From NCBI RefSeq assembly GCF_024495425.1, contig NZ_JANHJR010000002.1, positions 310,001 through 374,000 of the forward strand: 64,000 nucleotides of DNA. The letters run 5' to 3'. The position numbers were made by a program, and so were the translations under genes. The notes below the pieces were generated by a model. The model worked only from the letters and a program-made list of their open reading frames with translations, made no database searches and was not told the origin of the DNA. Shown in pieces: positions 33,737 through 42,460 of this stretch (position 1 is its first letter; each line of letters begins with the position of its first letter). The stretch is from Haloarchaeobius litoreus (GTDB taxonomy: Archaea; Halobacteriota; Halobacteria; Halobacteriales; Natrialbaceae).

Positions 33737-34939
33737 ATGACCCCCGACTCGTACGACGATTCGACACGCCGACGCTTCCTGCAGACCGGTGCTGGACTCG
33801 CGACGGCGGCTGCGCTGGCCGGCTGTCTCGCAGAATCCGGAACCGGCGACGGGACACCGACACGGGAGCCGACGTCGACCACGCCCCCCGAGACGACGGA
33901 CGACTCGACGACGGCATCCACGTCCGAGGAGTCCTCCGAGACGACCGGCCCCTACAGCGTCACCATGGAGCCTGTCGGACCCGTCGAGTTCGACAGCGTC
34001 CCCGAGACGTGGGTCGCCAACAACGGGAGCTGGGCCGACATGGGCGTCGCGCTCGGCCTCGAGCCCCCGAAGGCGGTCTGGTTGACGGGACGTTACCACA
34101 CCCGGTACTACGACAGCATCGACGGCGTCTCCGTCGACAAGAGCGACATGGTGTCGCTCTACCAGAGCGGCGTCAGCAAGGAGCTGTTCTACAGCGTCGA
34201 CGCCGACGTGCACGTGATGGACCCCAACTTCCTGATGAACCGCTTCGACGGCTGGGACGAAGGCGACGTGGCGGAGGTCGAGGAGAACGTCGCACCCCTG
34301 TTCGGCAACTGCATCTACGCCCAGCACTACCCCTGGCACTCGGACTACCGGTACTACAGCCTGTACGAGGCGTTCGAGAAGCTCGCGCAGGTGTTCCAGC
34401 GGGTCGACCGCTACGAGGCCTTCACCGAGGTCCACGACGAGTTCCAGTCGAACCTCGCGCCCCACGTCCCGACGCAGGGCGAGCGCCCCGAGGTCGCCGT
34501 GCTCTGGGGCGTCGGCGAGGAACCGGAGCAGTTCTACCCGTACATCATCGGCGCGGGGACCGGCTTCAAGCACCTCCGCGACCTGCGGGTCCGCGACGCG
34601 CTCGCGAGCACCGACATCCAGGACTTCCACGGGAGCCGTGCGGCCATCGACATCGAGACGCTGTTCCAGGTCGACCCAGAGGTGCTCATGCTGCGTGGCT
34701 ACGAGGCCACGACCGAGAGCGAGTTCCAGAGCACGGTCGTCGCCAGCCTCGAGGACCACCCGACGGCGCGCGAGCTCACGGCCGTCCAGAACGGTGACGT
34801 CTACCGCGCCGGCGGGCTCTACCAAGGCCCCATCACGAACATGGTGCTGACCGAGCGGACTGCCGGCCAGCTCTACGGCGTCGACGAGCAGCTGTTCGAC
34901 CGCGGACGGGTCGCCGACATCGTCGCGGGGGAGATCTGA
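33737..34939 (+). CDS. Iron-siderophore ABC transporter substrate-binding lipoprotein
   Basis: A 400-aa Tat-type lipoprotein (STRRRFLQTGAGLATAAALAGC, Cys about 31), then a Thr/Ser/Glu-rich linker to about 72. The PF01497-like binding fold has VETWVANNGSWADMGVAL-type and EVLMLRGYE...E segments and an ending typical of the family (VYRAGGLYQGPITNMVLTERTA). It captures Fe(III)-siderophore or a corrinoid-like ligand outside the membrane. Two iron-box dyads and the following FecCD/FecE-type genes support siderophore-iron. Confidence 0.85.
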   Translation: MTPDSYDDSTRRRFLQTGAGLATAAALAGCLAESGTGDGTPTREPTSTTPPETTDDSTTASTSEESSETTGPYSVTMEPVGPVEFDSVPETWVANNGSWADMGVALGLEPPKAVWLTGRYHTRYYDSIDGVSVDKSDMVSLYQSGVSKELFYSVDADVHVMDPNFLMNRFDGWDEGDVAEVEENVAPLFGNCIYAQHYPWHSDYRYYSLYEAFEKLAQVFQRVDRYEAFTEVHDEFQSNLAPHVPTQGERPEVAVLWGVGEEPEQFYPYIIGAGTGFKHLRDLRVRDALASTDIQDFHGSRAAIDIETLFQVDPEVLMLRGYEATTESEFQSTVVASLEDHPTARELTAVQNGDVYRAGGLYQGPITNMVLTERTAGQLYGVDEQLFDRGRVADIVAGEI

Positions 34940-34941
34940 GC

Positions 34942-35475
34942 ATGACCGGGCAGGCGGACGCGGACGACACGGCGAGCGACCACGCCGGGACGGGCGACGG
35001 GGCCGCGTGCGATGTGGGCCTCGTCGAGACGCTCCGACACGAGCGGGAGAACGTCGCACGGCTCACCGCCGAGGACGGCGCGTTCGCGGTCGCCTGCCGG
35101 GAGACGGGCACGAGCCCCGAACCCATCGACGGCGCGACGTTCGGGACGTTCGAGCACGCCGAGCGAGCCCGCGATGCCGCCCGTCGCTACCGGGCGGTGC
35201 TCCGATCGCTGGACCCCGGCCTCGAACGCTACGAGCTCGCGGTCTGCACCGCCGACGCGACCGACGGCACGCTCACCCAGGTGCGCCAGCGCACCGACCG
35301 GCGGCGTGCGAACGGCGTGCCGGAGTCCCGCCAGACCGTGACGCTCACCGGCGAGGGCGGCGACGAGTGGCTCCGCGTCGAGAACGGCCCGGTCGTCCAC
35401 CTCGCCGGACCGGACGCCCTGCTCGACGACGAACTGGTGACCCGACAGCTCGAATCGGGGCTGGGGACGCGATGA
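34942..35475 (+). CDS. Unrecognised protein of the iron operon
   Basis: A 177-aa, acidic, soluble protein with no signal peptide and no motif I recognise. It is translated 2 nt after the lipoprotein gene and overlaps the FAD gene by ATGA. A helical N-terminal half (VGLVETLRHERENVARLTAED) precedes a beta-rich half (ELAVCTADATDGTLTQVRQR). The operon position implies a role in siderophore handling, for example release or degradation, but there is no direct evidence. Confidence 0.6.
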   Translation: MTGQADADDTASDHAGTGDGAACDVGLVETLRHERENVARLTAEDGAFAVACRETGTSPEPIDGATFGTFEHAERARDAARRYRAVLRSLDPGLERYELAVCTADATDGTLTQVRQRTDRRRANGVPESRQTVTLTGEGGDEWLRVENGPVVHLAGPDALLDDELVTRQLESGLGTR

Positions 35476-36425
35476 CGGGCGACAGTGCGGACCCCGTCGA
35501 ACACGACGTGGTGGTCGTCGGTGGCGGCCCCGCCGGCTCGTCGGCCGCCGTCTTCACCGCCCGGTACGGCCTCGACACGGTCGTCTTCGACCGCGGCGCG
35601 GCGGCGCTGCCGCGCTGTGCGTTCCTCTCGAACTACCCGGGGTTCCCGGCCGGCATCGACGTCGGGACGTTCCAGGCGATGCTCGCCGACCACGTCGAGT
35701 CCGCGGGTGCGGAGCTGAGAGAGGCCTCCGTCGTTGCCGTCGAGCGTGCAGGGGAGCCAGACGCGGCGGCGGGTGACGACACCCCCGACGCCGCCCGTTT
35801 CGTCGTCGAGACCGCCGACGACCGACGGGTCCGGGCCGACCACGTCGTCGCCGCGGCATGGTACGACGGCTCGTACCTCGAACCGCTGGACGACGACGAC
35901 GCGATGTTCGAGCTGCACGAGCACCACGGCGAGGAGCACGAGCGCTTCGACCCCGACTACCCCGACCACGACGGCCGGACGCCGGTCGACGGGCTGTACG
36001 TCGCCTCGCCCGCCGACCAGCGGAGCGCGCAGGCCGTCATCGCCGCGGGCAACGGTGCCCACGTCGCCCGGTCGCTGCTCGAAGACCGGCGCATCGCCGA
36101 GGGGTACCCAGAAGGCATCGCGGCGCACTACGACTGGCTCCGCCAGGAGAGCGAGTTCACGGGCGAGTGGGGCGACCGCGACCGCTGGCGCGAGTACTTC
36201 GAGACCGAGGCCGGCGAGCACGACCTGAGCGGCGAGCGGTTCGCCGAACTCCGCGAGTCGTACGTCGACCGCGCCTTCGAGACGAAGACGGGCGAGGACG
36301 AGGTCGAACGCCGGACCGAGACCGCCCACCACCGGATTCTGGAGCATCTCGACGACGAGCACATCCGGTCGTATCTCGACCGCCAGACCGCCGCCGTGAC
36401 TGGGGAGGGACACGATGCACGGTGA
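35472..36425 (+). CDS. FAD-binding oxidoreductase of the iron operon
   Basis: A 317-aa protein with an N-terminal Rossmann FAD motif VVVVGGGPAGSSAAVFTARYGL (about 14-35), as in thioredoxin-reductase-type flavoproteins. No CxxC active-site disulfide follows (RCAFLSNYPGFP instead), and the second NAD(P) Rossmann domain is missing. After VDGLYVASPADQRSAQAVIAAGNGAHVA it continues with a charged helical tail. A role as a ferric-siderophore reductase or flavin protein is inferred from context. The permease start lies 11 nt inside this gene. Confidence 0.7.
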   Translation: MTGDSADPVEHDVVVVGGGPAGSSAAVFTARYGLDTVVFDRGAAALPRCAFLSNYPGFPAGIDVGTFQAMLADHVESAGAELREASVVAVERAGEPDAAAGDDTPDAARFVVETADDRRVRADHVVAAAWYDGSYLEPLDDDDAMFELHEHHGEEHERFDPDYPDHDGRTPVDGLYVASPADQRSAQAVIAAGNGAHVARSLLEDRRIAEGYPEGIAAHYDWLRQESEFTGEWGDRDRWREYFETEAGEHDLSGERFAELRESYVDRAFETKTGEDEVERRTETAHHRILEHLDDEHIRSYLDRQTAAVTGEGHDAR

Positions 36426-37548
36426 GCGCGTCGGAACCGGGGCGAGCCCTGCTGTCGCCGACTCCCGACTCGGCTGGCTGTTCGACCCGAAGCTCGTCGG
36501 TCTCGCGGTCGTTTGCGTCGTCGTCGTCGTCCTCGGTGGCATCGTACAGGTGAGCCACGGCCCGTTCCGGATGAGCTACGGGGAGGTCTGGCGCGCGCTG
36601 ACCGACGGGCGCGTCCTCTTCGACGTCGAGGTGTGGCAGGCGTTCCTGCTCGGCCACGAGGTGCCCGAGATGAGCCGGCAGAACCTCGTGGTCTGGTACA
36701 TGCGCCTGCCCCGCGTGCTCGTCGGCATCGTCGTCGGCGCGAACCTCGCCATCTCCGGGGCCATCTTCCAGGCCGTGACGCGCAACGAACTCGCCAGCCC
36801 GTTCATCCTCGGGGTCTCCTCCGGGGCCGGCGCGGCCATCCTGCTGACGCTCGTCTTCCTCGGCGGACTGGCGATGTACCTCCCGCTCATCGCCGCGGCA
36901 GGTGGTGCCGGCGCGTTCCTCCTCGTCTACCTCATCGCGTGGAAGAACGGTACGTCGCCAGTGCGCCTCGTCCTCGCCGGCGTCATCGTCGGCACGGTGT
37001 TCCTCTCGCTCCAGCAAGCGATGTTCTTCTTCACGCAGGACATCGCCGTCGCGAAGTCCGCCCGCGCCTGGACCGTCGGCTCGCTCATCAGCACCGACTG
37101 GGAGCAGGTCCGGATGGTGCTCCCGTGGTCGGTGCTGGCCGTCGCGCTCGCGCTGGCCGGCTCGCGCCAGCTGAACGTCCTCCTGCTGGGCGAGCGCACC
37201 GCGAAGTCGCTCGGCATGAACGTCGAGCGCGTCCGCTTCGGGCTCTCCGGCGTCGCCGTCCTCGCGGCCGCAGCGAGCATCGCCGTCGCGGGCGTCGTCA
37301 GCTTCGTCGGCCTCATCGTCCCGCACATGGTCCGGAACATCGTCGGCAGCGACTACAAGAAGCTCGTCGTCGGCTGCCTCTTCGCCGGACCCGCGCTGGT
37401 CGTCGCGGCCGACGTGGGCGCTCGGCTGTTCGTCCCGGTGGTCGCCGGCGACACCGCACAGCTCCCGGTCGGCATCGTCACCGGCCTGCTCGGCGGCCCG
37501 TACTTCCTCTACCTGATGCGCAAGCAGGAGGCGATGGGGCAGATATGA
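36415..37548 (+). CDS. FecCD-type iron-siderophore permease
   Basis: A 377-aa protein of the BtuC/FecCD family with about ten TM helices. Signatures are LPRVLVGIVVGANLAISGAIFQ at the first half and SFVGLIVPHMVRNIVGSDYKKL, GTDTAQ-like GDTAQLPVGIVTGLLGGPYFLYL at the end. Together with the adjacent ATPase it forms the importer for the ligand captured by the lipoprotein. The gene overlaps the FAD gene by 11 nt and the ATPase start by 4 nt, so the whole operon is probably translationally coupled. Confidence 0.9.
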   Translation: MHGERVGTGASPAVADSRLGWLFDPKLVGLAVVCVVVVVLGGIVQVSHGPFRMSYGEVWRALTDGRVLFDVEVWQAFLLGHEVPEMSRQNLVVWYMRLPRVLVGIVVGANLAISGAIFQAVTRNELASPFILGVSSGAGAAILLTLVFLGGLAMYLPLIAAAGGAGAFLLVYLIAWKNGTSPVRLVLAGVIVGTVFLSLQQAMFFFTQDIAVAKSARAWTVGSLISTDWEQVRMVLPWSVLAVALALAGSRQLNVLLLGERTAKSLGMNVERVRFGLSGVAVLAAAASIAVAGVVSFVGLIVPHMVRNIVGSDYKKLVVGCLFAGPALVVAADVGARLFVPVVAGDTAQLPVGIVTGLLGGPYFLYLMRKQEAMGQI

Positions 37549-38456
37549 CGGCCGACGAGCCGGAGGCGAACGAGTACCCGCGTCCCGACGGCGGTCCCGC
37601 CGTGCAGTGGGCGGACGAGGAATCGGCGGCGGAGCCGGATGCCCCGACGACCAGCACCACCACGGATGCCGCGACGTTCGTCGGCGAGGACCTCAGAATC
37701 GGCTACTCGGGGACCGACGAGCCGGTCCTCGACGACGAGTCCATCCGCGTGCCGCCCGGCCGGGTGACCGCGCTCGTCGGGCCGAACGGCTCCGGCAAGA
37801 GCACGCTCCTGAAGGGGCTCGCCACGCAGCTCCCGCTCGACACCGGACGCGTGCTCGTCGACGGCGAGGACGCCCACACCCTGGATTCGAAGGCGCTCGC
37901 CCGCCGCCTCGGCCTGCTCTCTCAGGAGAACATCTCGCCGGACAGCACCAGCGTCGAGCAGCTGGTGGCCCACGGGCGCTACCCGCACCGCGGCTTCTTC
38001 GAGCGAACGAGCGAGGCCGACCGTGCGGCCATCGACCGGGCGATCGAGCTCGCCGGCGTCGACCACCTGCGCGGGCGTGCCGTCGGCAGTCTCAGCGGCG
38101 GCCAGCGGCAGCTCGTCTGGATCGCGATGGTGCTCGCCCAGGAGACCGACGTGCTCCTGCTCGACGAGCCGACGACGTTCCTGGACCTCCACCACCAGCT
38201 GGAGGTGATGGAGATCGTCGAGACGCTCCGCGACGAGAGCGAGACGACCGTCGTGCTCGTCCTCCACGACATCGAGCAGGCCGCCCGCCACGCCGACCAC
38301 CTCGTCGCGCTGCGCGACGGCTCGGTGTACGCCCGTGGGCCACCCGCGGACGTGCTCACCGAGGACCTGCTCGCCGACGTGTTTCGGGTCGAGACGACCG
38401 TGACGGAGACGCCGGAGGGGCCGTCGGTGACGCCGCTCTCGCCGTTGCACGAGTAG
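37545..38456 (+). CDS. FecE-type ABC transporter ATPase
   Basis: A 303-aa ATPase. It has an N-terminal extension of about 50 residues rich in Pro/Glu/Thr before the conserved core; Walker A GPNGSGKST near 80, signature LSGGQRQLVWIAM near 185, Walker B DVLLLDEPTTFLDLH and switch His VLHDIEQ. It energises import of iron-siderophore. The ATG at 37545 overlaps the permease stop (ATGA). It is the last gene of the iron operon. Confidence 0.9.
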   Translation: MTADEPEANEYPRPDGGPAVQWADEESAAEPDAPTTSTTTDAATFVGEDLRIGYSGTDEPVLDDESIRVPPGRVTALVGPNGSGKSTLLKGLATQLPLDTGRVLVDGEDAHTLDSKALARRLGLLSQENISPDSTSVEQLVAHGRYPHRGFFERTSEADRAAIDRAIELAGVDHLRGRAVGSLSGGQRQLVWIAMVLAQETDVLLLDEPTTFLDLHHQLEVMEIVETLRDESETTVVLVLHDIEQAARHADHLVALRDGSVYARGPPADVLTEDLLADVFRVETTVTETPEGPSVTPLSPLHE

Positions 38457-38825
38457 CGGGCCGTCGGGGCGACGAACCGATTTCCGCTTCCCCGGGTTCT
38501 TTCGGTCGGCCGTACCGCCATCGTAATTTGTCAACGGACAATGCGAGCGACGCGCTCGTACGCTACCCGATTCAAAGCGACAGTCTCACCCTTCAGCGTG
38601 GGCCTGAATCCCACGAGTGAGCCACGACCATTATTCATGGGTCCTCCGGAGCATCCTCCCTGAATTTCTATCTCCTTTGGAGCAACCCTTCCCATATCAT
38701 CCCCGGTTGATATTCAATTCTTTCAACCGCTTGGACCATCCCTAGTCGTCGAACTTGGTTTTATTTGAGCCGTAATTCGATACACAAATTCAAATTTATA
38801 TGCAATCGAAAATAATAGATGGTCG
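38457..38825. other. Intergenic with possible IS200/IS605 end remnant and tnpB promoter
   Basis: A 6-bp hairpin cgtggg-cctgaat-cccacg at 38597-38615, following a cattcaaagcgacag-like context, resembles right-end/omega-RNA sequence of haloarchaeal IS1341-type elements. It may be a leftover of another insertion. The second half (38640-38825) is AT-rich, with TATA-like tttata (38795-38800) 26-31 nt before ATG 38826. Confidence 0.4.
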
Positions 38826-40100
38826 ATGAAGCGAGCCAATACGTTCGAGGTGATTCCACAGTCCGGGCAGGACGAGGAGTTGCTTCGACGCCTGTTGGAC
38901 GCTTCTGCCGCTCTCTGGAACGAAATCACCTACGAGCGTCGCGAACACTACGCCGACCCGGACGAAGACGTATGGGACATCAGCGAGTATCGCGGGCGCT
39001 ACGGCGGTGTTCTCGGTGCTTCCACCGTTCAGCAAATCGAACGGAAGAACCGCGAAGCATGGAAGTCCTTCTTCAGCCTCAAGAAGAAAGGTGAAGCCAA
39101 TGGCAAACCCGGCTTCTGGGGTAACTCGGAAGATGGACGAGAACTCCGCACGTACATCCGCAACACGTCGTACTCCGTCGAGTGGGACGAGTACTCCCGA
39201 CTCGAAATCCTCGTCGGCCAAGATCTGAAAGACGAGTATGGGCTTGGACATCGCGAACGCCTCCGACTCGAAGTTCGTGGCGATCCCAACTGGAAAGAAT
39301 ACGACAAGCAGGGCCGGTTAGAGTTGTTCTGGGACGAGAACGCACGCACATTCAGAGCCTTTCAGCCAGTCACAATCGACAATTCTCGACTGGCACACCC
39401 ATTGGCGGACGAAACCGCCGCGCTGGACATCGGTGCGAACAATCTCGTCGCTTGTACGACCACGACCGGAACGCAACTGCTGTACGAAGGGCGCGACCTG
39501 TTCGAGCGGTTCCGCGAGACAACGCGGGAAATCGCTCGGCTTCAATCACTCTTGGATAACAGCCGGTACAGCAGTCACCGGATACGCTCGCTGTACCGAC
39601 GCCGGACGCGCCGACGCGACCACGCTCAGGACGCGCTCGCCCGCGACCTCATCGAACGGTTGCACGGCGATGGCGTTGCCACGGTGTTCGTTGGGGCGTT
39701 GACGGACGTGCTCGATACACACTGGTCGGTGGAAGCGAACGCCAAGACACACAACTTCTGGGCGTTCCGCGCGTTCATCTCGCGGCTAGCGTGTACCGCC
39801 GAGGAGTACGGTCTCTCGGTGGAGGTGCGCTCGGAAGCGTGGACTTCTCAAGAATGTCCAAACTGTGGTTCGACCGACCGGACGACGCGCCACCGCGACA
39901 CGCTCACGTGTCCGTGCGGATTCGGCGGTCATGCAGACCTCACCGCTTCGGAGACGTTCCTGAGACGGCAGACGGATGTAGTACGGCCGATGGCACGGCC
40001 TGTGCGCCTCAAGTGGGACGACCACGAGTGGTCAGAGTCACCACGCTCAGTTCCCAACGGGGAGCGCACGAACCCGCAAGTTGCCTCCGTGGGTCGGTAA
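38826..40100 (+). CDS. tnpB: IS1341-type TnpB (RNA-guided nuclease family)
   Basis: A 424-aa TnpB of haloarchaeal IS200/IS605 type. An N-terminal helical/WED-like part (1-190) is followed by Ruv[10 protein letters not shown] (Asp201). The RuvC-II region reads VFVGALTDV, where related proteins have an acidic residue (GDL). A zinc ribbon follows (Cys344, Cys347, Cys362, Cys364), then Ruv[12 protein letters not shown] (Asp371). TnpB proteins use an omega-RNA from the element's right end to cleave DNA and maintain it. No tnpA transposase lies nearby, so mobility depends on one elsewhere. The missing RuvC-II acid may mean it is catalytically weak or dead. Confidence 0.85.
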   Translation: MKRANTFEVIPQSGQDEELLRRLLDASAALWNEITYERREHYADPDEDVWDISEYRGRYGGVLGASTVQQIERKNREAWKSFFSLKKKGEANGKPGFWGNSEDGRELRTYIRNTSYSVEWDEYSRLEILVGQDLKDEYGLGHRERLRLEVRGDPNWKEYDKQGRLELFWDENARTFRAFQPVTIDNSRLAHPLADETAALDIGANNLVACTTTTGTQLLYEGRDLFERFRETTREIARLQSLLDNSRYSSHRIRSLYRRRTRRRDHAQDALARDLIERLHGDGVATVFVGALTDVLDTHWSVEANAKTHNFWAFRAFISRLACTAEEYGLSVEVRSEAWTSQECPNCGSTDRTTRHRDTLTCPCGFGGHADLTASETFLRRQTDVVRPMARPVRLKWDDHEWSESPRSVPNGERTNPQVASVGR

Positions 40101-40123
40101 GCGATACCCCCAGCGCGAGGAAA

Positions 40124-40143
40124 CCCCGGCGTTCACGCCGGGG
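40124..40143 (+). mobile_element. Right-end hairpin of the tnpB element
   Basis: CCCCGGCG-ttca-CGCCGGGG, a perfect 8-bp stem 23 nt after the tnpB stop. Such terminal hairpins define the right end of IS200/IS605 elements and end the omega-RNA that covers the 3' end of tnpB. The exact boundary and left end were not located. Confidence 0.6.
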
Positions 40144-40189
40144 AGGATGTCATGCCCGCGAGAAGTTCGGCGAGCTGTACGGGCTGTAG

Positions 40190-42262
40190 TCAGTCGTTCC
40201 GGGTGTCGAACGCAGAGCGCATCCGCTCGCGCCACTCGGTGTTGTCCGAGACGGCGGATTCGAGCTGGTCGAGCCGCTCGACGATGGCCGCACACTCCTC
40301 CTCGCGGAGTTCGACGACGGCGGCCTCCGTCTCCGCGATGGCGTCGGCGTTCTCCTCGACGCCAGCGGCGTTCTGTCGGATGTCTCGCGCGTTCAGCGCG
40401 ATGTTTCGCTCGCCCTCGGCGATGGCCTCGGCGTTCTCGTCGATGCTCGCCGCGTTCGACTCGACCTTCTGTCCCTGTGCGTCGATGGCGTCCCGGGTCT
40501 CCTCGAGGCGCCCGTGCTGGTCCGCCAGCGAGTCCTCCAGCTCCGTGACAGCGTCCTCGACGCTCTCGAGCGAGTCGCCGAGGTCCTCCACGGTCGCCTC
40601 GGTGTCCCCGAGGTCACCCTCGACGCGGTCGAGCTGGTCGGTCAGCTCCGCGTGTTCGGCCTCGAGCGAGTCGAGGCGGTCGTCGAGGTCGTCGAGCACC
40701 TGCTGGGCGGTGCCCTCCTCGTCGATGAACTCCTCGATGGCGTCCGCGTACGCCGCCAGGTCTGACACCCGGCCGCTCAGATAGCGCAACCGAACGGCGA
40801 CGCTCGGCTTCGGCCCGACCCCGAGCGCGCGTCGGAGGGTGGTGCGCTGACGCTCGGAGACGCCCGTCTGGAGCTCCGCGACGAGCTCGTCGAGCAGTCG
40901 CCCGTCGTCCGGGCCGGACCGGACCGCACCCGCCCGTCTGGAGCTGGACTCCGCCCGGGCGTCGTCGGCGCCGGGCTCGATGGAGAACTCGTCCCACGTC
41001 ATGTCGAGTCTGGTCGTGTCCGAGACCGCCTCGGGTGTCGTGGACTCGAACTCGCCGCTGAACCCGGTGTCGAGCTCGCTCGCCAGCGACGCGAACCGTT
41101 CGCCGGCGTCGTCCGAGCCACAGCCGGCGTCGCCGGCGGCCATCACGAGCGCGGCGGGGTCGAGCTCCTCGACGACGGTCTCGTCGACCGCCGTCAGTTC
41201 GACGGCCGACACCGGGTCGAGCGTTGCCACCGCACGGCGGACCGTGTCGCTGGCGAGTCGCGCCCCGACGACGAGGTCGAGGGTCCGGTCGAACGAGCCG
41301 TTCCGGAGGGCCGTAGGTGTCGGGTCGCTCCCGAGCAGGTAGAACGCGTTCTCCAGCGACCGGAGCACCCGCTCGACGTCCGTGGCGGTCGCCCCCGACA
41401 CGGTCTCCACGTGGAGGTGGTAGAGCGACGGCGTGTCGGAGTCGTCCAGTCCGCCGGTGAGCGCCCGCCGGATCGCCTGCTCGTCTATGGTGTCGTCCTC
41501 GGCTTCGTCGTCGCCGTCGAGGTCGTCGTCTGTTTCGGCGACGCTGTCGTCGGTCTCGTCGTCGCCGTCGGGTTCGTCGCCCGTCTCCTCGTCGTGCTCG
41601 GCGGCTCCGTCGCCCTCGCCGTCGGGTTCGCCGCCCGGGTCGACGAGGCCGTCCCTGCCACTGGCGGTTCCGTCCTCGCATTCACGGGCCGCCGCGGCCA
41701 CCGCGTGGTCGGCACCGGCTTCCACACTGTCGCTATCCCGTTCCCCGCCGTCGTCGTCCCCGGGTGGTACATCGTCCGTCGCCGTGTCGGCTCCGGCTGC
41801 TGTGTCGTCTCCGGTTTCGTCGGGACCGGCGGCCGGGTCCGCGTCGGGCGCCGATACACCCTCGCCGACCTCTTCCCCACCGCCGGCGCGGAGCACCGGG
41901 TGGGCGGTATCGACCGAGGCGAGCGCCGGTGCTGCTTCCAGATCGACGCCCGAGAGCGCGTCCGGGTGGACATCGTACCCCGTGAGCAGCTGGCTGTCGC
42001 CGTTCACGCGGCGGGTCCAGACCAGTCGGCCGTTCTCGACCGACCAGTTCTCCGGGTCGTGCTCCTCGCGGAAGGTGATCCCCCGGGCCATCGCCTCGTT
42101 CTCGAGGCAGTCGTGGACGAGCCGGACCCTTGCGTCGTCTGACCGTTCCGACTCGATGCGGAACGTGACGACGATGTCGTCGCGAGAGTTGTCTTCAGCG
42201 CTGTTCACGAACTTCGTCACTGTGATTCCCCCATTGCGTACATCCATCGTGCCCACCCCCAT
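40190..42262 (-). CDS. Unrecognised protein with acidic linker and C-terminal coiled coil
   Basis: I place the start at ATG 42262: the frame extends to 42283, but a TATA-like taaaataatt lies at about 42287-42296, so a leaderless mRNA would begin near 42262. The N-terminus (about 1-95, MDVRNGGITVTKFVNS) is a compact beta-rich domain. Residues about 130-270 are a D/E/G/T-rich low-complexity linker; about 280-460 is a globular part. The C-terminal 220 residues are a long coiled coil (DDLDDRLDSLEAEHAELTDQ and later heptads with ENAEAIAEGERNIALNARDI). No signal peptide or TM is visible. Possibly a cytoplasmic scaffold; function unknown. Confidence 0.6.
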   Translation of the reverse strand: MGVGTMDVRNGGITVTKFVNSAEDNSRDDIVVTFRIESERSDDARVRLVHDCLENEAMARGITFREEHDPENWSVENGRLVWTRRVNGDSQLLTGYDVHPDALSGVDLEAAPALASVDTAHPVLRAGGGEEVGEGVSAPDADPAAGPDETGDDTAAGADTATDDVPPGDDDGGERDSDSVEAGADHAVAAAARECEDGTASGRDGLVDPGGEPDGEGDGAAEHDEETGDEPDGDDETDDSVAETDDDLDGDDEAEDDTIDEQAIRRALTGGLDDSDTPSLYHLHVETVSGATATDVERVLRSLENAFYLLGSDPTPTALRNGSFDRTLDLVVGARLASDTVRRAVATLDPVSAVELTAVDETVVEELDPAALVMAAGDAGCGSDDAGERFASLASELDTGFSGEFESTTPEAVSDTTRLDMTWDEFSIEPGADDARAESSSRRAGAVRSGPDDGRLLDELVAELQTGVSERQRTTLRRALGVGPKPSVAVRLRYLSGRVSDLAAYADAIEEFIDEEGTAQQVLDDLDDRLDSLEAEHAELTDQLDRVEGDLGDTEATVEDLGDSLESVEDAVTELEDSLADQHGRLEETRDAIDAQGQKVESNAASIDENAEAIAEGERNIALNARDIRQNAAGVEENADAIAETEAAVVELREEECAAIVERLDQLESAVSDNTEWRERMRSAFDTRND

Positions 42263-42460
42263 GGGCGAGAACACGTTGGGCATCCAATTATTTTAGTGTG
42301 CTGGCAATGAACCGTTCAATCGGTGGTAGGGGGCCCCTGTAAACTGAATTCGGCATGGGGTGCCATGTCGTGTCGCGGGGACTGGTCACGCTGACGACCG
42401 CGTCTCGGTCGCGCGCACAGGAACCACCCACGGGTCGCGAACCGCCACATTTCGGGCCGA

